Positions 7,710 to 18,000 of a DNA stretch of 64,000 nucleotides are shown in pieces; the stretch's first letter is position 1; each line of letters starts with the position of its first letter. The translations under genes and the position numbers were made by a program. This DNA comes from Paludibacteraceae bacterium. Lineage in GTDB: Bacteria > Bacteroidota > Bacteroidia > Bacteroidales > Paludibacteraceae. The notes below the pieces were generated by a model. It had not been told where the DNA came from and made no database searches. It worked only from the letters and a program-made list of their open reading frames with translations. The stretch is taken from NCBI GenBank assembly GCA_024401565.1, contig JAKSKU010000004.1, positions 24,953 to 88,952 on the forward strand, given 5' to 3'.

Positions 7710-9122
7710 ATGGAAGCAAAGAGTTATAGACTACCTTTAGCCATCCTGACAGGATTGTTCTTTATATGGGGTTTCATCACATGTCTTAACGACACGTTGA
7801 TTCCATATTTCAAATCGGTATTCGAGTTGTCAAACTTCCAGGCCAACCTGGTACAGTTTGCTTTCTTCACTGCCTATTTTGTCATCTCCCTGATCTACTT
7901 TTTAGTCAGCAGAAACATAGGGGACCCAATCGACAAAATCGGTTACAAAAACACAATCATAGCAGGTCTGCTCACATCTACATGCGCCTGTCTGCTCTTC
8001 TTTGAGGAGGCAGGTTCGGAAATGCCAAGTTTCCCGATCTTCCTGACCGCATTGTTCATGTTGGGAACAGGATTCACATTCCTTCAGATTTCAGCAAACC
8101 CATTGGTATCGCTACTTGGTTCTCCACAGACATCGTCAAGCCGTCTGAACCTATCGCAGGGATTCAACTCATTGGGCACAACAATCGCTCCTATAGTCGG
8201 CACATACGTGATATTTAATTTCTTCAACGATTCCGACACCTACAGAGGCGGAGCGCAAGCAGTTCAGATTCCATATTTGGCTCTTGCATGTGTCCTGCTA
8301 TCTTTGGCAGTGCTTATATTCTTTTCCGACATTCCAGACATGAAAAACGTTGAGTCTGAAACATCCTCTGAGCTCATCCAAGAAGATTTAAAGGCAGGAG
8401 ACGTCAAGAAAAAGAAGAGTGCTCTTGAGTATCCGCACCTAGTGTTCGGTATGTTAGCCATCTTCTTCTATGTGGGCGGAGAGGTGACAATCGGAAGCAA
8501 CCTGATGCTCTATATGAAGGAGCACGTAGGAATCACAGAGGAATTCACTGCAGGAAAACTTCTGTCTTTCTATTGGGGAGGAGCGATGATCGGACGATTC
8601 GTCGGATCACTTTCAATGAGTAATATTGACAACGTAAAGAAATATGCTTTGATGGCCATAGTAGCGTTGCTTGGCTTCGGATTGATTTTCGGAATCACTG
8701 ATTTCAAAATAGACATTGTACTGCCATTCCTTGGATTCTTGATTGCCAACTATATAGCATTCATCATGGCAAAGAGTATGCCATCTCGCACACTAGGTTT
8801 ATTCTCAACAATAAACATTGTATTGATAGTAGCGATGTTGATCACAGACGGTCTGTTATCGTTGTGGTGCATCTTGGCAGTCGGACTATTCAACTCCATC
8901 ATGTTCTCCAATATCTTCACATTGGCGATCAAAGAGTTGGGCGAGCACACAGCACAAGGTTCGTCACTATTGGTAATGATGATTCTAGGAGGTGCATTGA
9001 TTCCGCCTATTCAGGGATTGTTGGCCGACAACATCGGAGTACACTTGGCATTTGTATTACCAATCATCTGCTATGTTTATTTAATGTGGTATGGATTTAA
9101 AGGTTGCACAATCCGTAAATAG
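7710..9122 (+). CDS. FucP-type sugar:H+ symporter (MFS)
   Basis: An inner-membrane major facilitator of the fucose/glucose/galactose permease (FHS) family. Seen: 470 residues with about 12 hydrophobic helices; the first helix reads LTGLFFIWGFITCLNDTLIPY, the hallmark of FucP/GluP proteins; a second conserved stretch is LFMLGTGFTFLQISANPLVSLLG with NLSQGFNSLGTTIAP; and a charged central loop (about 214-235) separates the halves. Family members import hexoses such as L-fucose, glucose, galactose or N-acetylglucosamine with protons. Immediately downstream is a ROK glucokinase with its own promoter, so glucose or a related hexose is the best inference for the substrate. Confidence 0.9.
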   Translation: MEAKSYRLPLAILTGLFFIWGFITCLNDTLIPYFKSVFELSNFQANLVQFAFFTAYFVISLIYFLVSRNIGDPIDKIGYKNTIIAGLLTSTCACLLFFEEAGSEMPSFPIFLTALFMLGTGFTFLQISANPLVSLLGSPQTSSSRLNLSQGFNSLGTTIAPIVGTYVIFNFFNDSDTYRGGAQAVQIPYLALACVLLSLAVLIFFSDIPDMKNVESETSSELIQEDLKAGDVKKKKSALEYPHLVFGMLAIFFYVGGEVTIGSNLMLYMKEHVGITEEFTAGKLLSFYWGGAMIGRFVGSLSMSNIDNVKKYALMAIVALLGFGLIFGITDFKIDIVLPFLGFLIANYIAFIMAKSMPSRTLGLFSTINIVLIVAMLITDGLLSLWCILAVGLFNSIMFSNIFTLAIKELGEHTAQGSSLLVMMILGGALIPPIQGLLADNIGVHLAFVLPIICYVYLMWYGFKGCTIRK

Positions 9123-9133
9123 TGCTATCTTTG
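9103..9133 (+). promoter_or_regulatory. Promoter of the ROK glucokinase
   Basis: TTG (9104-9106), 19 bases, then TATCTTTG (9126-9133): close to the Bacteroidota consensus. The -33 element lies inside the 3' end of the permease gene. Predicted leader to the ATG at 9178 is about 38 bases, AT-rich. Confidence 0.6.
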
Positions 9134-9177
9134 CTACAAAATGAAAATAAGTAAAATTTAAAAATATATATTATATT

Positions 9178-10137
9178 ATGACAGATATGGTAAAGCCATA
9201 CGTTGTAGGTATTGACGTAGGTGGTACAAACACAGCGTTCGGAATTGTAGACGCTAACGGTAAAGTTCTTGCAAACAGCTCTATCAAGACTCAGCAGTTT
9301 GGTGCTGACCTTGACGCTTATATCAACGAGCTTCACTCTGCTCTTTCAAAGCTAATCGCAGAGAACGGAGGAATCGAGAAGATCAAAGGTATTGGTGTTG
9401 GTGCTCCTAACGCTAACTACTACACAGGTAATATCGAGAACGCCGCTAACCTTCCTTGGAAGGGAACAGTAGAGTTCGCAAAACTTCTTACTAACAAGTT
9501 TGGTGTGCCTTGTACTCTTACTAACGATGCTAACGCAGCAACAATCGGTGAGATGATGTACGGTGCAGCAAAGGGAATGAAGGATTTCATCATGATCACT
9601 CTTGGTACAGGAGTTGGATCAGGTATCGTCTGCAACGGTAAACTTGTTTACGGTCACGATGGAAACGCTGGTGAGCTAGGTCACGTTATCGTACGCCGTG
9701 GTGGTCGTCAGTGTGGATGCGGTCAGAAGGGATGTCTAGAGACTTACACATCTGCAACTGGTATCATCCGTTCTGCGCAGGAGCTTCTTCAGGCTTCAAA
9801 CGAGCCTTCTCCACTTCGCAACATTCCTCTTGACAAGATCACAGGTCTTGACGTTTGCAACGCAGCTCGTCAGGGTGACAAAATCGGCAAGGAGGTAATG
9901 AACAGCGTTGGTACTATCCTTGGTGAGGCATTCGCTGACTTCGTTAAGTTCTCTTCTCCAGAGGCAATCGTAATGTTCGGTGGCCCAGTTAAGAGCGCAG
10001 ACCTATTCATCGACACTCTAAAGGCAACAATGGACGCCAACCTACCATTGACATTCCGTGGTAAGGTTAAGGTGTTGACATCTCAGCTTAAGGATGGTGA
10101 TGCTGCTATTCTTGGAGCGTCAGCACTTGCTTGGTAA
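9178..10137 (+). CDS. ROK-family glucokinase
   Basis: Cytosolic sugar kinase phosphorylating glucose (or a related hexose) with ATP. Seen: the phosphate-binding GIDVGGTNTAFG near the N terminus, LTNDANAATIGEM with the catalytic Asp, the LGTGVGSGIV loop, and the ROK zinc motif with GELGHVIV, GGRQCGCGQKGCLE. 319 residues, typical for ROK glucokinases; no N-terminal DNA-binding domain, so it is an enzyme and not a ROK repressor. ATG 9178 and ATG 9187 are both possible; both fit the promoter at 9103-9133. Codon choice (CTT, GCT, GGT rich) differs from the surrounding genes and resembles the fumarase gene next to it, consistent with high expression. Confidence 0.9.
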   Translation: MTDMVKPYVVGIDVGGTNTAFGIVDANGKVLANSSIKTQQFGADLDAYINELHSALSKLIAENGGIEKIKGIGVGAPNANYYTGNIENAANLPWKGTVEFAKLLTNKFGVPCTLTNDANAATIGEMMYGAAKGMKDFIMITLGTGVGSGIVCNGKLVYGHDGNAGELGHVIVRRGGRQCGCGQKGCLETYTSATGIIRSAQELLQASNEPSPLRNIPLDKITGLDVCNAARQGDKIGKEVMNSVGTILGEAFADFVKFSSPEAIVMFGGPVKSADLFIDTLKATMDANLPLTFRGKVKVLTSQLKDGDAAILGASALAW

Positions 10138-10158
10138 TTGAAGAATCATTAAAATTAT

Positions 10159-10183
10159 GTAGACGGGATTTATTCCCGTCTAC
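10159..10183. repeat. Dispersed GTAGACG-type palindrome
   Basis: GTAGACGGGA (10159-10168) pairs with TCCCGTCTAC (10174-10183) around a 5-base loop. It separates glucokinase and fumarase and belongs to a family of similar hairpins elsewhere in the window (near 41300, 45320, 47795, 48902 and 50732). It could act as a weak terminator but lacks a T run. Confidence 0.7.
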
Positions 10184-10205
10184 TTCATTATAAACTAAAA
10201 CAATT

Positions 10206-11855
10206 ATGGCTAAAGCACCAGAATTTAAGTATGCTCCTATGTTCCAGTTGGGCAAGGACAATACAGAATACCGCCTACTTACTAAAGAAGGTGTCAGTGT
10301 GACTGAATTTGAGGGTCACGAAATCGTAAAGGTTTCAAAGGAGGCACTTACATTGCTTGCTCAGCAGGCATTCCACGATGTAGAGTTTATGCTTCGTCGC
10401 GAGCACAACCTACAGGTCGCTAAGATTTTGAAAGATCCTGAAGCTTCAGAAAATGATAAGTATGTAGCTCTTCAGTTCCTTCGTAATGCAGACACTGCGG
10501 TTAAGGGAATCCTTCCTTTCTGCCAGGATACAGGTACTGCAATTATCCACGGAGAGAAGGGTCAGCAGATCTGGACTGGATTTGAGGATGAAGAGGCTCT
10601 TTCTCTAGGTGTATACAACACATTTACTCAGGATAATCTTCGTTATTCTCAGAACGCTCCTCTAAATATGTACGACGAGGTTAACACTAAGTGTAACCTT
10701 CCCGCACAGATTGATATTGAGGCTGTAGAGGGTGCTGAGTATAAGTTTGTCATGGTTGCTAAGGGTGGTGGTTCTGCCAACAAGACTTACTTCTACCCAA
10801 TGACAAAGGCAACAATCCAGAATGAGGGAACACTTCTTCCATTCCTTGTTGAAGAGATGAAGCACCTAGGTACTGCTGCTTGTCCTCCTTACCATATCGC
10901 ATTCGTTATCGGAGGTACTTCAGCAGAGAAGAACCTTCTGACAGTTAAGCTAGCTTCTATCAAGTATTACGACAATCTTCCTACTACAGGAGACGAGACA
11001 GGTCGTGCATTCCGTGATATCGATCTTGAGGAGAAACTTTTGAAGGAGGCTCAGAAGATCGGTCTTGGAGCACAGTTCGGAGGTAAGTATCTTGCTCACG
11101 ATATCCGAGTTATCCGTCTTCCTCGTCACGGTGCATCTTGCCCAATCGGTATGGGTGTAAGCTGTTCGGCAGACCGTAACATCAAGGGTAAGATCAACAA
11201 GGATGGTATCTGGCTAGAGAAGATGGATACAAATCCAGCAGAGCTTATCCCAGCTGAGTACGCAAAGGCAGGTGAAGGAGCTAACACAATCGAGATCGAC
11301 CTAGACAAGGGTATGGATGCAGTACGCGCAGAGCTAACTAAATATCCTGTTTCTACTCGCGTCAACCTTAAGGGTACAATCATCGTGGCTCGTGATATCG
11401 CACACGCTAAGATCAAGGCGCGTCTAGACGCTGGCGAGGGTCTTCCTCAGTATCTAAAGGATTACCCAGTGCTTTACGCTGGTCCTGCTAAGACTCCAGA
11501 AGGATACCCATGTGGTTCTATGGGACCTACTACAGCAAACCGTATGGATCCATACGTAGATGAGTTCCAGGCTAACGGTGGTTCATTGGTAATGATCGCT
11601 AAGGGTAACCGTTCACAGGTTGTGACTGACGCTTGTAAGAAGCACGGAGGATTCTACCTTGGTACAATCGGTGGAGTTGCTGCAGTTCTTTCACAAAGCT
11701 CAATCAAGTCAATCGAGTGTGTTGAGTTCCCAGAGATCGGAATGGAGGCTGTTTGGAAGATCACAGTTGAGAACTTCCCAGCATTCATCCTAGTCGACGA
11801 CAAGGGAAATGATTTCTTCAAGCAGCTAAAGCCTTGGTGCCCTGGTTGCAAGTAA
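10206..11855 (+). CDS. Fumarate hydratase, class I (iron-sulfur)
   Basis: Interconverts fumarate and malate in the reductive branch of the TCA cycle that gives succinate in Bacteroidales. Seen: 549 residues with N-terminal alpha and C-terminal beta regions fused as in class I fumarases; candidate cluster cysteines in [10 protein letters not shown] (near 104), [11 protein letters not shown] and the C-terminal KPWCPGCK; and the mid-protein GGTSAEKN motif. The [12 protein letters not shown] motif marks the beta domain. It is followed by a strong terminator. Codon bias is strong, as in the glucokinase, consistent with a highly expressed central metabolic enzyme. A tartrate dehydratase reading is unlikely because alpha and beta parts are fused and fumarase-sized. 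Confidence 0.92.
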   Translation: MAKAPEFKYAPMFQLGKDNTEYRLLTKEGVSVTEFEGHEIVKVSKEALTLLAQQAFHDVEFMLRREHNLQVAKILKDPEASENDKYVALQFLRNADTAVKGILPFCQDTGTAIIHGEKGQQIWTGFEDEEALSLGVYNTFTQDNLRYSQNAPLNMYDEVNTKCNLPAQIDIEAVEGAEYKFVMVAKGGGSANKTYFYPMTKATIQNEGTLLPFLVEEMKHLGTAACPPYHIAFVIGGTSAEKNLLTVKLASIKYYDNLPTTGDETGRAFRDIDLEEKLLKEAQKIGLGAQFGGKYLAHDIRVIRLPRHGASCPIGMGVSCSADRNIKGKINKDGIWLEKMDTNPAELIPAEYAKAGEGANTIEIDLDKGMDAVRAELTKYPVSTRVNLKGTIIVARDIAHAKIKARLDAGEGLPQYLKDYPVLYAGPAKTPEGYPCGSMGPTTANRMDPYVDEFQANGGSLVMIAKGNRSQVVTDACKKHGGFYLGTIGGVAAVLSQSSIKSIECVEFPEIGMEAVWKITVENFPAFILVDDKGNDFFKQLKPWCPGCK

Positions 11856-11880
11856 GTAAGAAATAAGCTTATAAACTGAC

Positions 11881-11918
11881 AAAAAGACTCCTATTCGCAA
11901 TGATGGGAGTCTTTTTTT
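11881..11918 (+). terminator. Intrinsic terminator after fumarase
   Basis: AAAAAGACTCC (11881-11891) pairs with GGAGTCTTTTT (11906-11916), followed by further T. Confidence 0.8.
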
Positions 11919-12016
11919 GTGCTCTCAAACGCATATGCACAAAAACTCCACACTATCATTATAATAAAGTGGTGTCATATTATGATTATGCATTTTCAAG
12001 TCATTCTAAAAAAATG

Positions 12017-12024
12017 TAATTTTG
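12017..12024 (+). promoter_or_regulatory. -7 element for the 12052 gene pair
   Basis: TAATTTTG matches TAnnTTTG, 27 bases before the ATG at 12052. Confidence 0.45.
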
Positions 12025-12051
12025 CAAACAAAATAATAAAACATACGATAA

Positions 12052-13153
12052 ATGAGAAGTTTTCTATCCATCTTGCTAACTTTAACAGTTGTAAGTACAA
12101 ATGCACAAGACATTATTCTTATGCGTAATGGCGACGAAATTCAATGCAAACTATTGGAGATCAGCAAAAACGAAGTAAAATACAAGCGTTGGACCAATCA
12201 GGAAGGACCTACTTTCACAGAAAAGAAGGACAACATCTTCATGCTTAAGTACGAAAACGGTGAAAAGGAAGTTATAGCCAACCAAACACAATCCGCAGAA
12301 GTTCCTGTTCAGACTTTTAATTTATCGGCAAATACACCTACTTTGCATTTGCTTCCAGACCCAACTCCTATTTCAGATGTTTATTTGAAATACACTCATC
12401 GTGGCTTTCATTCAGGTCTTATCAAATATGGACATAAGCAGTCGGAAGAGCAGGCACAGAAAATTTTGACAACAGACTGGCTTGAATACAAGAAGGCTCG
12501 AAGAGATGACAAGGTTGGTAGAGTCTTTGCAATAACAGGAGGTGCTTTCTTTACTATCGGTCTTGCCAGTACTGTTATTCAAGCTATCTGGAATCGTGAT
12601 TATAAAGAAACCAAAGCTGATTATGAACATATGGTAGTTATTGCTAAAGCTGATTACTCGCAAAAGCACCAAGAATATTTAAATGCAGAATACGAAGTTA
12701 ACAAATTGACAGAAAAGTATTATCAGTTACAAAAAAACGAGCCTCCTTATGGATCTGCTGAATTCGATACTTGGAATCAAGAATATCAAGAAACCAGTAT
12801 AAAAATAGAAGAGGCAAAAGATCTCAAATGGTCATTAGACAAGTACAAGCCAACCTACAATGATGCTTATAAGTTAAGCGAGTACTACAACAATCGCCTA
12901 AAAGACTACTGTCGTGACGATAAAAACGATGTAAGAGCAATAAGATATATCATTGTTAGGCAGTTACGCTATCGGTACCCCTTTCCTTGTTTCTGGACTT
13001 GTCAAAGCTATTCGTGGCCACAAGAAGGCGACCCAAATTGTCAACAAGCACATCGAGGAGCATGAAAAAGGAACAAATAAAATGAGTTTAACAAAGCCGA
13101 CATTCAATGTCAACACTCGTGGCAATAACCTAGCATTCACTTTGACTTTCTAG
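12052..13153 (+). pseudogene. Secreted family protein of unknown function, frameshifted copy
   Basis: Paralogue 1 of three in this window. Seen: signal peptide (residues 1-18), a 60-residue domain (DIILMRNGDEIQCKLLEISKNEVKYKRW...GPTF...IFMLKYENGEKEV), a helical segment with a membrane-like stretch (RVFAITGGAFFTIGLASTVIQAIW), and a coiled-coil region. The reading frame shifts near 12950: the first frame runs on into unrelated sequence to 13065, while the proper ending (LLGSYAIGTPFLVSGLVKAIRGHKK... to GNNLAFTLTF, stop 13153) is in the next frame. Adding one AT unit to the (AT)3 in GATATATC near 12945 would restore a continuous frame, so this is either slippage, a real inactivation, or an assembly error. 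The function of the family is unknown. The downstream paralogue begins 4 bp after the stop, so the two are probably co-transcribed. Confidence 0.7.
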
Positions 13154-13157
13154 CAAG

Positions 13158-13850
13158 ATGAGAAAAATTTTATCTATACTTTGCGCCCTGTTCTCGTTGT
13201 CAACAATGGCACAGGATGTCATCATCAAACAGAATGGTGATGAAATACAATGCAAGCTTATTGAAATCGGCAGTGACGTCATCAAGTTCAAGAAATGGTC
13301 GAACTTGAACGGTCCTATTTTTGTAGAAGAAAGAGATGACGTTTTCATGATCAAGTACGAAAACGGTGAGAAAGACGTATTTGGCGTAAGGGCAGCAACC
13401 TCTCCCGCTCAACAAACAAATCCTTCGGCAGCAATTTCAAACCTAACATACGACAAAGAGTCAAAATCCGGATTACGCTCCGGCAACATGGAGATTCCTC
13501 AAGACTATGCTAAGGTTATCATGGGCTCTGATTGGGATGAATTTGAAATGTATAGGGAGAAAAGATCCAAAGGAAAGAAACTGCTAACTTGGGGCATTGT
13601 CTGCAGAGCACTAAGCACAGGCTCTTCATTTGCAGCTATTTTTAGCGGAGAGATTCCTTTGTATATTACTGCGGCAGGACTACGTCTCACAAGCACTCCC
13701 CTATTGGCCACCGGTATAATAAACCTTGCAAAGAGCAAAAAAAACTGCAATCGACTTGTCAAGCAACATAATGCACCTGCCATAGGGCTCCGTCCTGAAT
13801 TCGATTTCGGCATAGGAATTAACAACGCAACATTCATAATGAGTTTCTAA
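13158..13850 (+). CDS. Secreted family protein of unknown function (paralogue 2)
   Basis: A 230-residue exported protein. Seen: signal peptide 1-18 (MRKILSILCALFSLSTMA), then the same N-terminal domain as its neighbours (DVIIKQNGDEIQCKLIEIGSDVIKFKKW, GPIFVEE, DVFMIKYENGEKDVF), a short linker, a helical hydrophobic region (about 140-190) and a C-terminal NATFIMSF that ends in aromatic/hydrophobic alternation like an outer-membrane strand. It lacks the long coiled-coil insert of the copies at 12052 and 22535. The N-terminal domain is widespread in Bacteroidota proteins without assigned function. Likely the second gene of a two-gene operon. I cannot name a role; periplasmic or outer-membrane location is an inference from the signal peptide and tail. 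Confidence 0.75.
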   Translation: MRKILSILCALFSLSTMAQDVIIKQNGDEIQCKLIEIGSDVIKFKKWSNLNGPIFVEERDDVFMIKYENGEKDVFGVRAATSPAQQTNPSAAISNLTYDKESKSGLRSGNMEIPQDYAKVIMGSDWDEFEMYREKRSKGKKLLTWGIVCRALSTGSSFAAIFSGEIPLYITAAGLRLTSTPLLATGIINLAKSKKNCNRLVKQHNAPAIGLRPEFDFGIGINNATFIMSF

Positions 13851-13865
13851 CTCATATATTCAAAC

Positions 13866-13896
13866 AAAAACGAGAGACCGAAATCTCTCGTTTTTG
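13866..13896. terminator. Bidirectional terminator
   Basis: AAAAACGAGAGA (13866-13877) pairs with TCTCTCGTTTTT (13884-13895) between convergent genes, with T runs available on both strands. Confidence 0.8.
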
Positions 13897-13904
13897 TTTT
13901 TATC

Positions 13905-14906
13905 CTAATAATACACATATTCATAGATTGTGCCGAAGTAAAAAATCCAATCGTCGCCACAATAAATCATTGTTTCAAGAGGATTTCCAGCATCATCGAA
14001 TTTGCTGACAGCGACTCGTCCTAATTCACCGTCAGGATTGTATCGTAGAGACACAGACGTCTTTCCATTATCATCAATGATATATTTATCTTTCTGCATC
14101 AACCCGTCTTCCAAAACTATATGCATCGACTCTATCTTTTTTCCCGCGTCATTATATCTAGATATCAACTGACTGCATAAAGTACCTTTAGAGTCGAAAA
14201 CAGATTCGTCTATACACTTCTTATTGTCATCATACTTATAGACGGTATGCGACTCCAAAACACCGTCTTTATCATATTCATAAACCTCAATACGATTACC
14301 ATTCTCATCATATTTGTTCTCGAATTTCTGAGTGTTCCATCTAAATTCAGGATCAGAGTGACTCTCCTCTGTGAGATTGCCTTTCTCATCGTACTTATAA
14401 ATGATTTTGTCGCACAGACTATCATTCGCATAACGCGTCTCTTCTATAATCTTTTGGGTCTCATCATATTTATTGACGGTTCTCCAACGCATATTCAACC
14501 CATAACTATAATCTTCATCCTCTATCCTGGCATTATTTTCGTCGAATAAAGCTTTTTCGATTAGCTTCTTATACTGGTCATAGATCGTTCTTTCGACATG
14601 ATTTTTTTTCCTTTTGTACTTATATACCAATCTCGACGTCAACTCGCCCTCTTGCTCATCATATTCATTGTAATGCCTTTCCTCAAGGCGATTCCCTTTC
14701 TTATCATATTTTAGAATACGACGAATTGATGATTTTTCTATTGAGTTAAGATTTTCCTTTACGTTATATGTACGAGCTTCCTTGACTTTCCCTTTAAGAC
14801 CATCTTCCTTCCAATCTGTACGATCCGCTGCTTGTACGTCAATGGCATACAAACATAGGACTAACATGAAAAAAATTGTATGTATTTTGTGTGTTATGGT
14901 CTTCAT
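13905..14906 (-). CDS. Secreted YD/RHS-like repeat protein of unknown function
   Basis: A 333-residue exported protein built of repeated KYDEKGNxxEE...YDxDG units of about 20-25 residues (KYDKKGNRLEERHYNEYDEQEG, KYDEKGNLTEESHSD, KYDENGNRIEVYEYDKDG, KYDDNKKCIDESVFDSKG and others). Such repeats in Bacteroidota form beta-rich solenoids related to RHS/YD or MORN-like repeats. The start is placed at ATG 14906 because it begins a clean signal peptide (MKTITHKIHTIFFMLVLCLYAIDVQAAD cut near residue 28). The frame stays open for 58 further codons upstream, but that extension reads through non-coding sequence. No catalytic motif is visible. It is a single gene, convergent with the 13158 gene, with no clear partner. 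Confidence 0.65.
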   Translation of the reverse strand: MKTITHKIHTIFFMLVLCLYAIDVQAADRTDWKEDGLKGKVKEARTYNVKENLNSIEKSSIRRILKYDKKGNRLEERHYNEYDEQEGELTSRLVYKYKRKKNHVERTIYDQYKKLIEKALFDENNARIEDEDYSYGLNMRWRTVNKYDETQKIIEETRYANDSLCDKIIYKYDEKGNLTEESHSDPEFRWNTQKFENKYDENGNRIEVYEYDKDGVLESHTVYKYDDNKKCIDESVFDSKGTLCSQLISRYNDAGKKIESMHIVLEDGLMQKDKYIIDDNGKTSVSLRYNPDGELGRVAVSKFDDAGNPLETMIYCGDDWIFYFGTIYEYVYY

Positions 14907-15016
14907 AGATAGAAATTCGATGTAAATATAATGAAAAGACGCGAATAATCTAATCTCAACCCTAACGTTTTTGACATTGTGTGTCAACAAGATCCGAGCA
15001 ATCCCCAAAAAATCAT

Positions 15017-15053
15017 AAAAAAATGGGCAGGTCCTTAAAACCCACCCATTTTT
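15017..15053 (-). terminator. Terminator of the PCMD/OMP/calycin operon
   Basis: AAAAATGGG (15019-15027) pairs with CCCATTTTT (15045-15053), extended inward by GGT/ACC past a 2-base internal loop. Read on the minus strand it ends in a T run and lies 46 bases past the end of the calycin-repeat gene. Confidence 0.65.
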
Positions 15054-15098
15054 CGTTTTTGCGAACAAGGACAGGCACAAGACCTGCCCCCTAAATGA

Positions 15099-18000
15099 TT
15101 ATTTTCTGACGATGAACTTTTTGCCGTTCTGGATATAGATTCCTACTGGCAACATATTTCTGTCCATTATGTTGTCGCCGACATAAGCTCCTGTGATTGT
15201 GTAGATTCTTGTGTCTACCACCTTATTTACCAGACTTGGATAATTAAATGCTGAAGTAGTAGAATCACCGAAGTTCACAATAAATGTCAGACCGAAATCA
15301 ATCAGTTCAACTTCCATATCATAGAACACTTTAGTCAAACCTATTTTTGAATATCCGTCTGTAACCTTTACCCTTGCATACTCGATCTGGTTTCCAATCT
15401 CATAAACATCGTCTGTCTTTATTTTTACAGTATCCTCACCTTCAAAATAAATCATATCTGATGTTCTAGTAGGAAGAACAATCTCAATATCTCCAATCAC
15501 GATATCTCCATCTCCTAAATCAACAGTCATATCCACCAATCTCAATGTCAGATTATCTCCAGATATTGCAAGTAATGTGTTTCCTTCGCGTACTCCATAA
15601 TACTGTCCATCCATCGACACTACATAATTATCAGTGACGCAACTCATCTGTGGTCTTGTCTCCTCAGAGCTGTTCTCTTCCACCACACCTGTGTTTGTCT
15701 TATCTGAGAATCCAAACTTAACAGTCACATACATATCCTCCAAATCGATTCCAATCACAGCCTGCAACTTATCATAGTTGACAGAAGACGTTGCTGATTT
15801 GATCTCAACTGGAATCTCTGGCAATGAGTTGCCCAACGCTTCCGGATTCTTTGATGTGATGAAGATATTCCTTAGAATCTGCATTCTGATGCTATCAGAC
15901 TCTGTATAAGGGACATTCTCCAAAACAATATCACCAACAAGCATTCCATCCTCACCTTCACCCATGACGAAGTTCATGATCGAAAGTGTAGCCATACCAT
16001 TATCATAGTATGCGACGGTGATATCCTGCGTCTGCAGTTGCATATCGTCGCCAGAAATGTTGATCACAAGATCATCTGTGTAGACGACGGTGCGAAGCAA
16101 TTTTGGTCCGACGTTCTCTTCAACGACTCCAGTGTTTGTCTTATCTGAGAATCCAAAGTTTACAGTGACATACATATCCTCCAAGTCGATTCCAATCACT
16201 GCCTTTAGTTTATCAAAATTGTTTGAAGACGTTGCTGACTTGATCTCAACTGGGATCTCTGGCAATGAGTTGCCCAACGCTTCCGGATTCTTTGAAGTGA
16301 TGAAGATATTCTTTAGAATCTGCATTCTAATGCTATCAGACTCTGTGTATGGCACACTATCCAATACGATATCTCCAACAAGCATTCCGTCTTCACCCTC
16401 ACCCATGATGAAGTTTAGGATTGATAAAGTGGCCATTCCATTGTCATAGTAAGCCACAGTGATATCCTGTGTCTGCGGCTGCATATCGTCGCCAGAGATA
16501 TTGATCACAAGATCATCTGTATAGACGACGGTGCGAAGCAACTTAGGTCCATTTCCTCCTGGAATAACCGGAGTCACAGTTGTATCCGGCACAACAGGCT
16601 GTGTTGTGTCTGGTATTTCAGGAACTACAGGAATAGTGTCATAACCGAAACGGAACATGTTTGTTCCAGCAGTAATATTCATATACAGTTTCGACAATGA
16701 TCTGTCGGAAACAAACTGACCTACATTCACATTTGCCTCTTTACCTGCCATCGCAAGCACTGCATTTCCACTTGCTCTCAAGCTGTCTCCAAGAGTGTAA
16801 CGCAAACCTGTCAACGTCATATTATCAACCTTAACCACAACCGACTTATCGCTGTAGTAGTCTACTTTAGCAGCGGCCTCCTTTAGTTCTCCATTGGCAT
16901 TCAACACATCGTTGTAAGTTGCGCTCATCACAACTGTTGCCTCTGGAATCTCCTCTTTCACTGCTCCGAAGATCACATTTACTTTTTCGCCCATCTCAAC
17001 CAAATCAAGGTTGATCTCGGCATCAAGAGTAGTGTACTCCAAATCAGTAATCGCAAGTGTCACCTCCACTGGCAACACACCAAGAGCAGCACCGATTGTG
17101 CCAAGCTTTGGAGCGATAGTCACATTTCTTGTCGCAGTCATTCTGATGCTGTCTGTCACAGTGTAAGGAACACTGTCAACAATGATATCACCGACTACGA
17201 TGTCAGCGTCGACAGCAAAATCAAACAATGAAATTGTAGCGTAACCGTTATCGTAGAAATCGACTTTCAAATCCTCACGTCCTGAAGTGACAATCTCGCC
17301 ATTCGACTTAACGACTAAGCTGTCATTATAAACAACCGACTTAACCAACTCAACTGGGATAGGCAAACCAAATGTAGCCTCTACTGTTTCACCAATAATT
17401 GTGTTGCTCATATCAAGAGTCATCTTTAGAACGACGTTGGCAAAATCAGCGTCGACATAAGAACCATAAATCTTAACGGGAACATTTTTAATCACACCAT
17501 CAACGGATACATCTGCCAACACGTCACCAGACAGATTGATTGAATCACCAGATTTTATCCAATCCACACCTTCGATGTGGAAATCTCCCATCATCTTCTT
17601 CTCTTCTCCAATGATACGGTAGAAATCCTTGATGTCAATTGTGGCTGTATTGTCTGCCAAATATGCGATTGAAAGAGACTTGCTCTTCTCCACTCCATAC
17701 TTCTTGCCAGAGTAAGTAAGCATAATGTCGTTGTACACCTTAGTTGCGACAGTATCAGGAGCAAAACCGAATGTTCTGCCGTCGCTGAATACCATCTGAA
17801 GCTTGCTATAGTCTATTGAAGATGCTCCAGAGACGATAATGTCTGTTGCAGAGAAACGGATGCTGTCTGCACCACGCTCGTATGCGACGCTGTCGATAAA
17901 CATCTTGTTCTGTGGCAATACAACTGTAGCGTATCCATTAGAGAAATAAGAAATGACGACAGTTTCTTTCGATGTCATCTTACCATACTTCATAATGTCG

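Noticed and set aside
14907-15080. N-terminal extension of the YD-repeat protein to ATG 15080
   Set aside because: The extension covers the upstream operon's terminator and places the signal peptide at residue 59; ATG 14906 gives a proper signal peptide.
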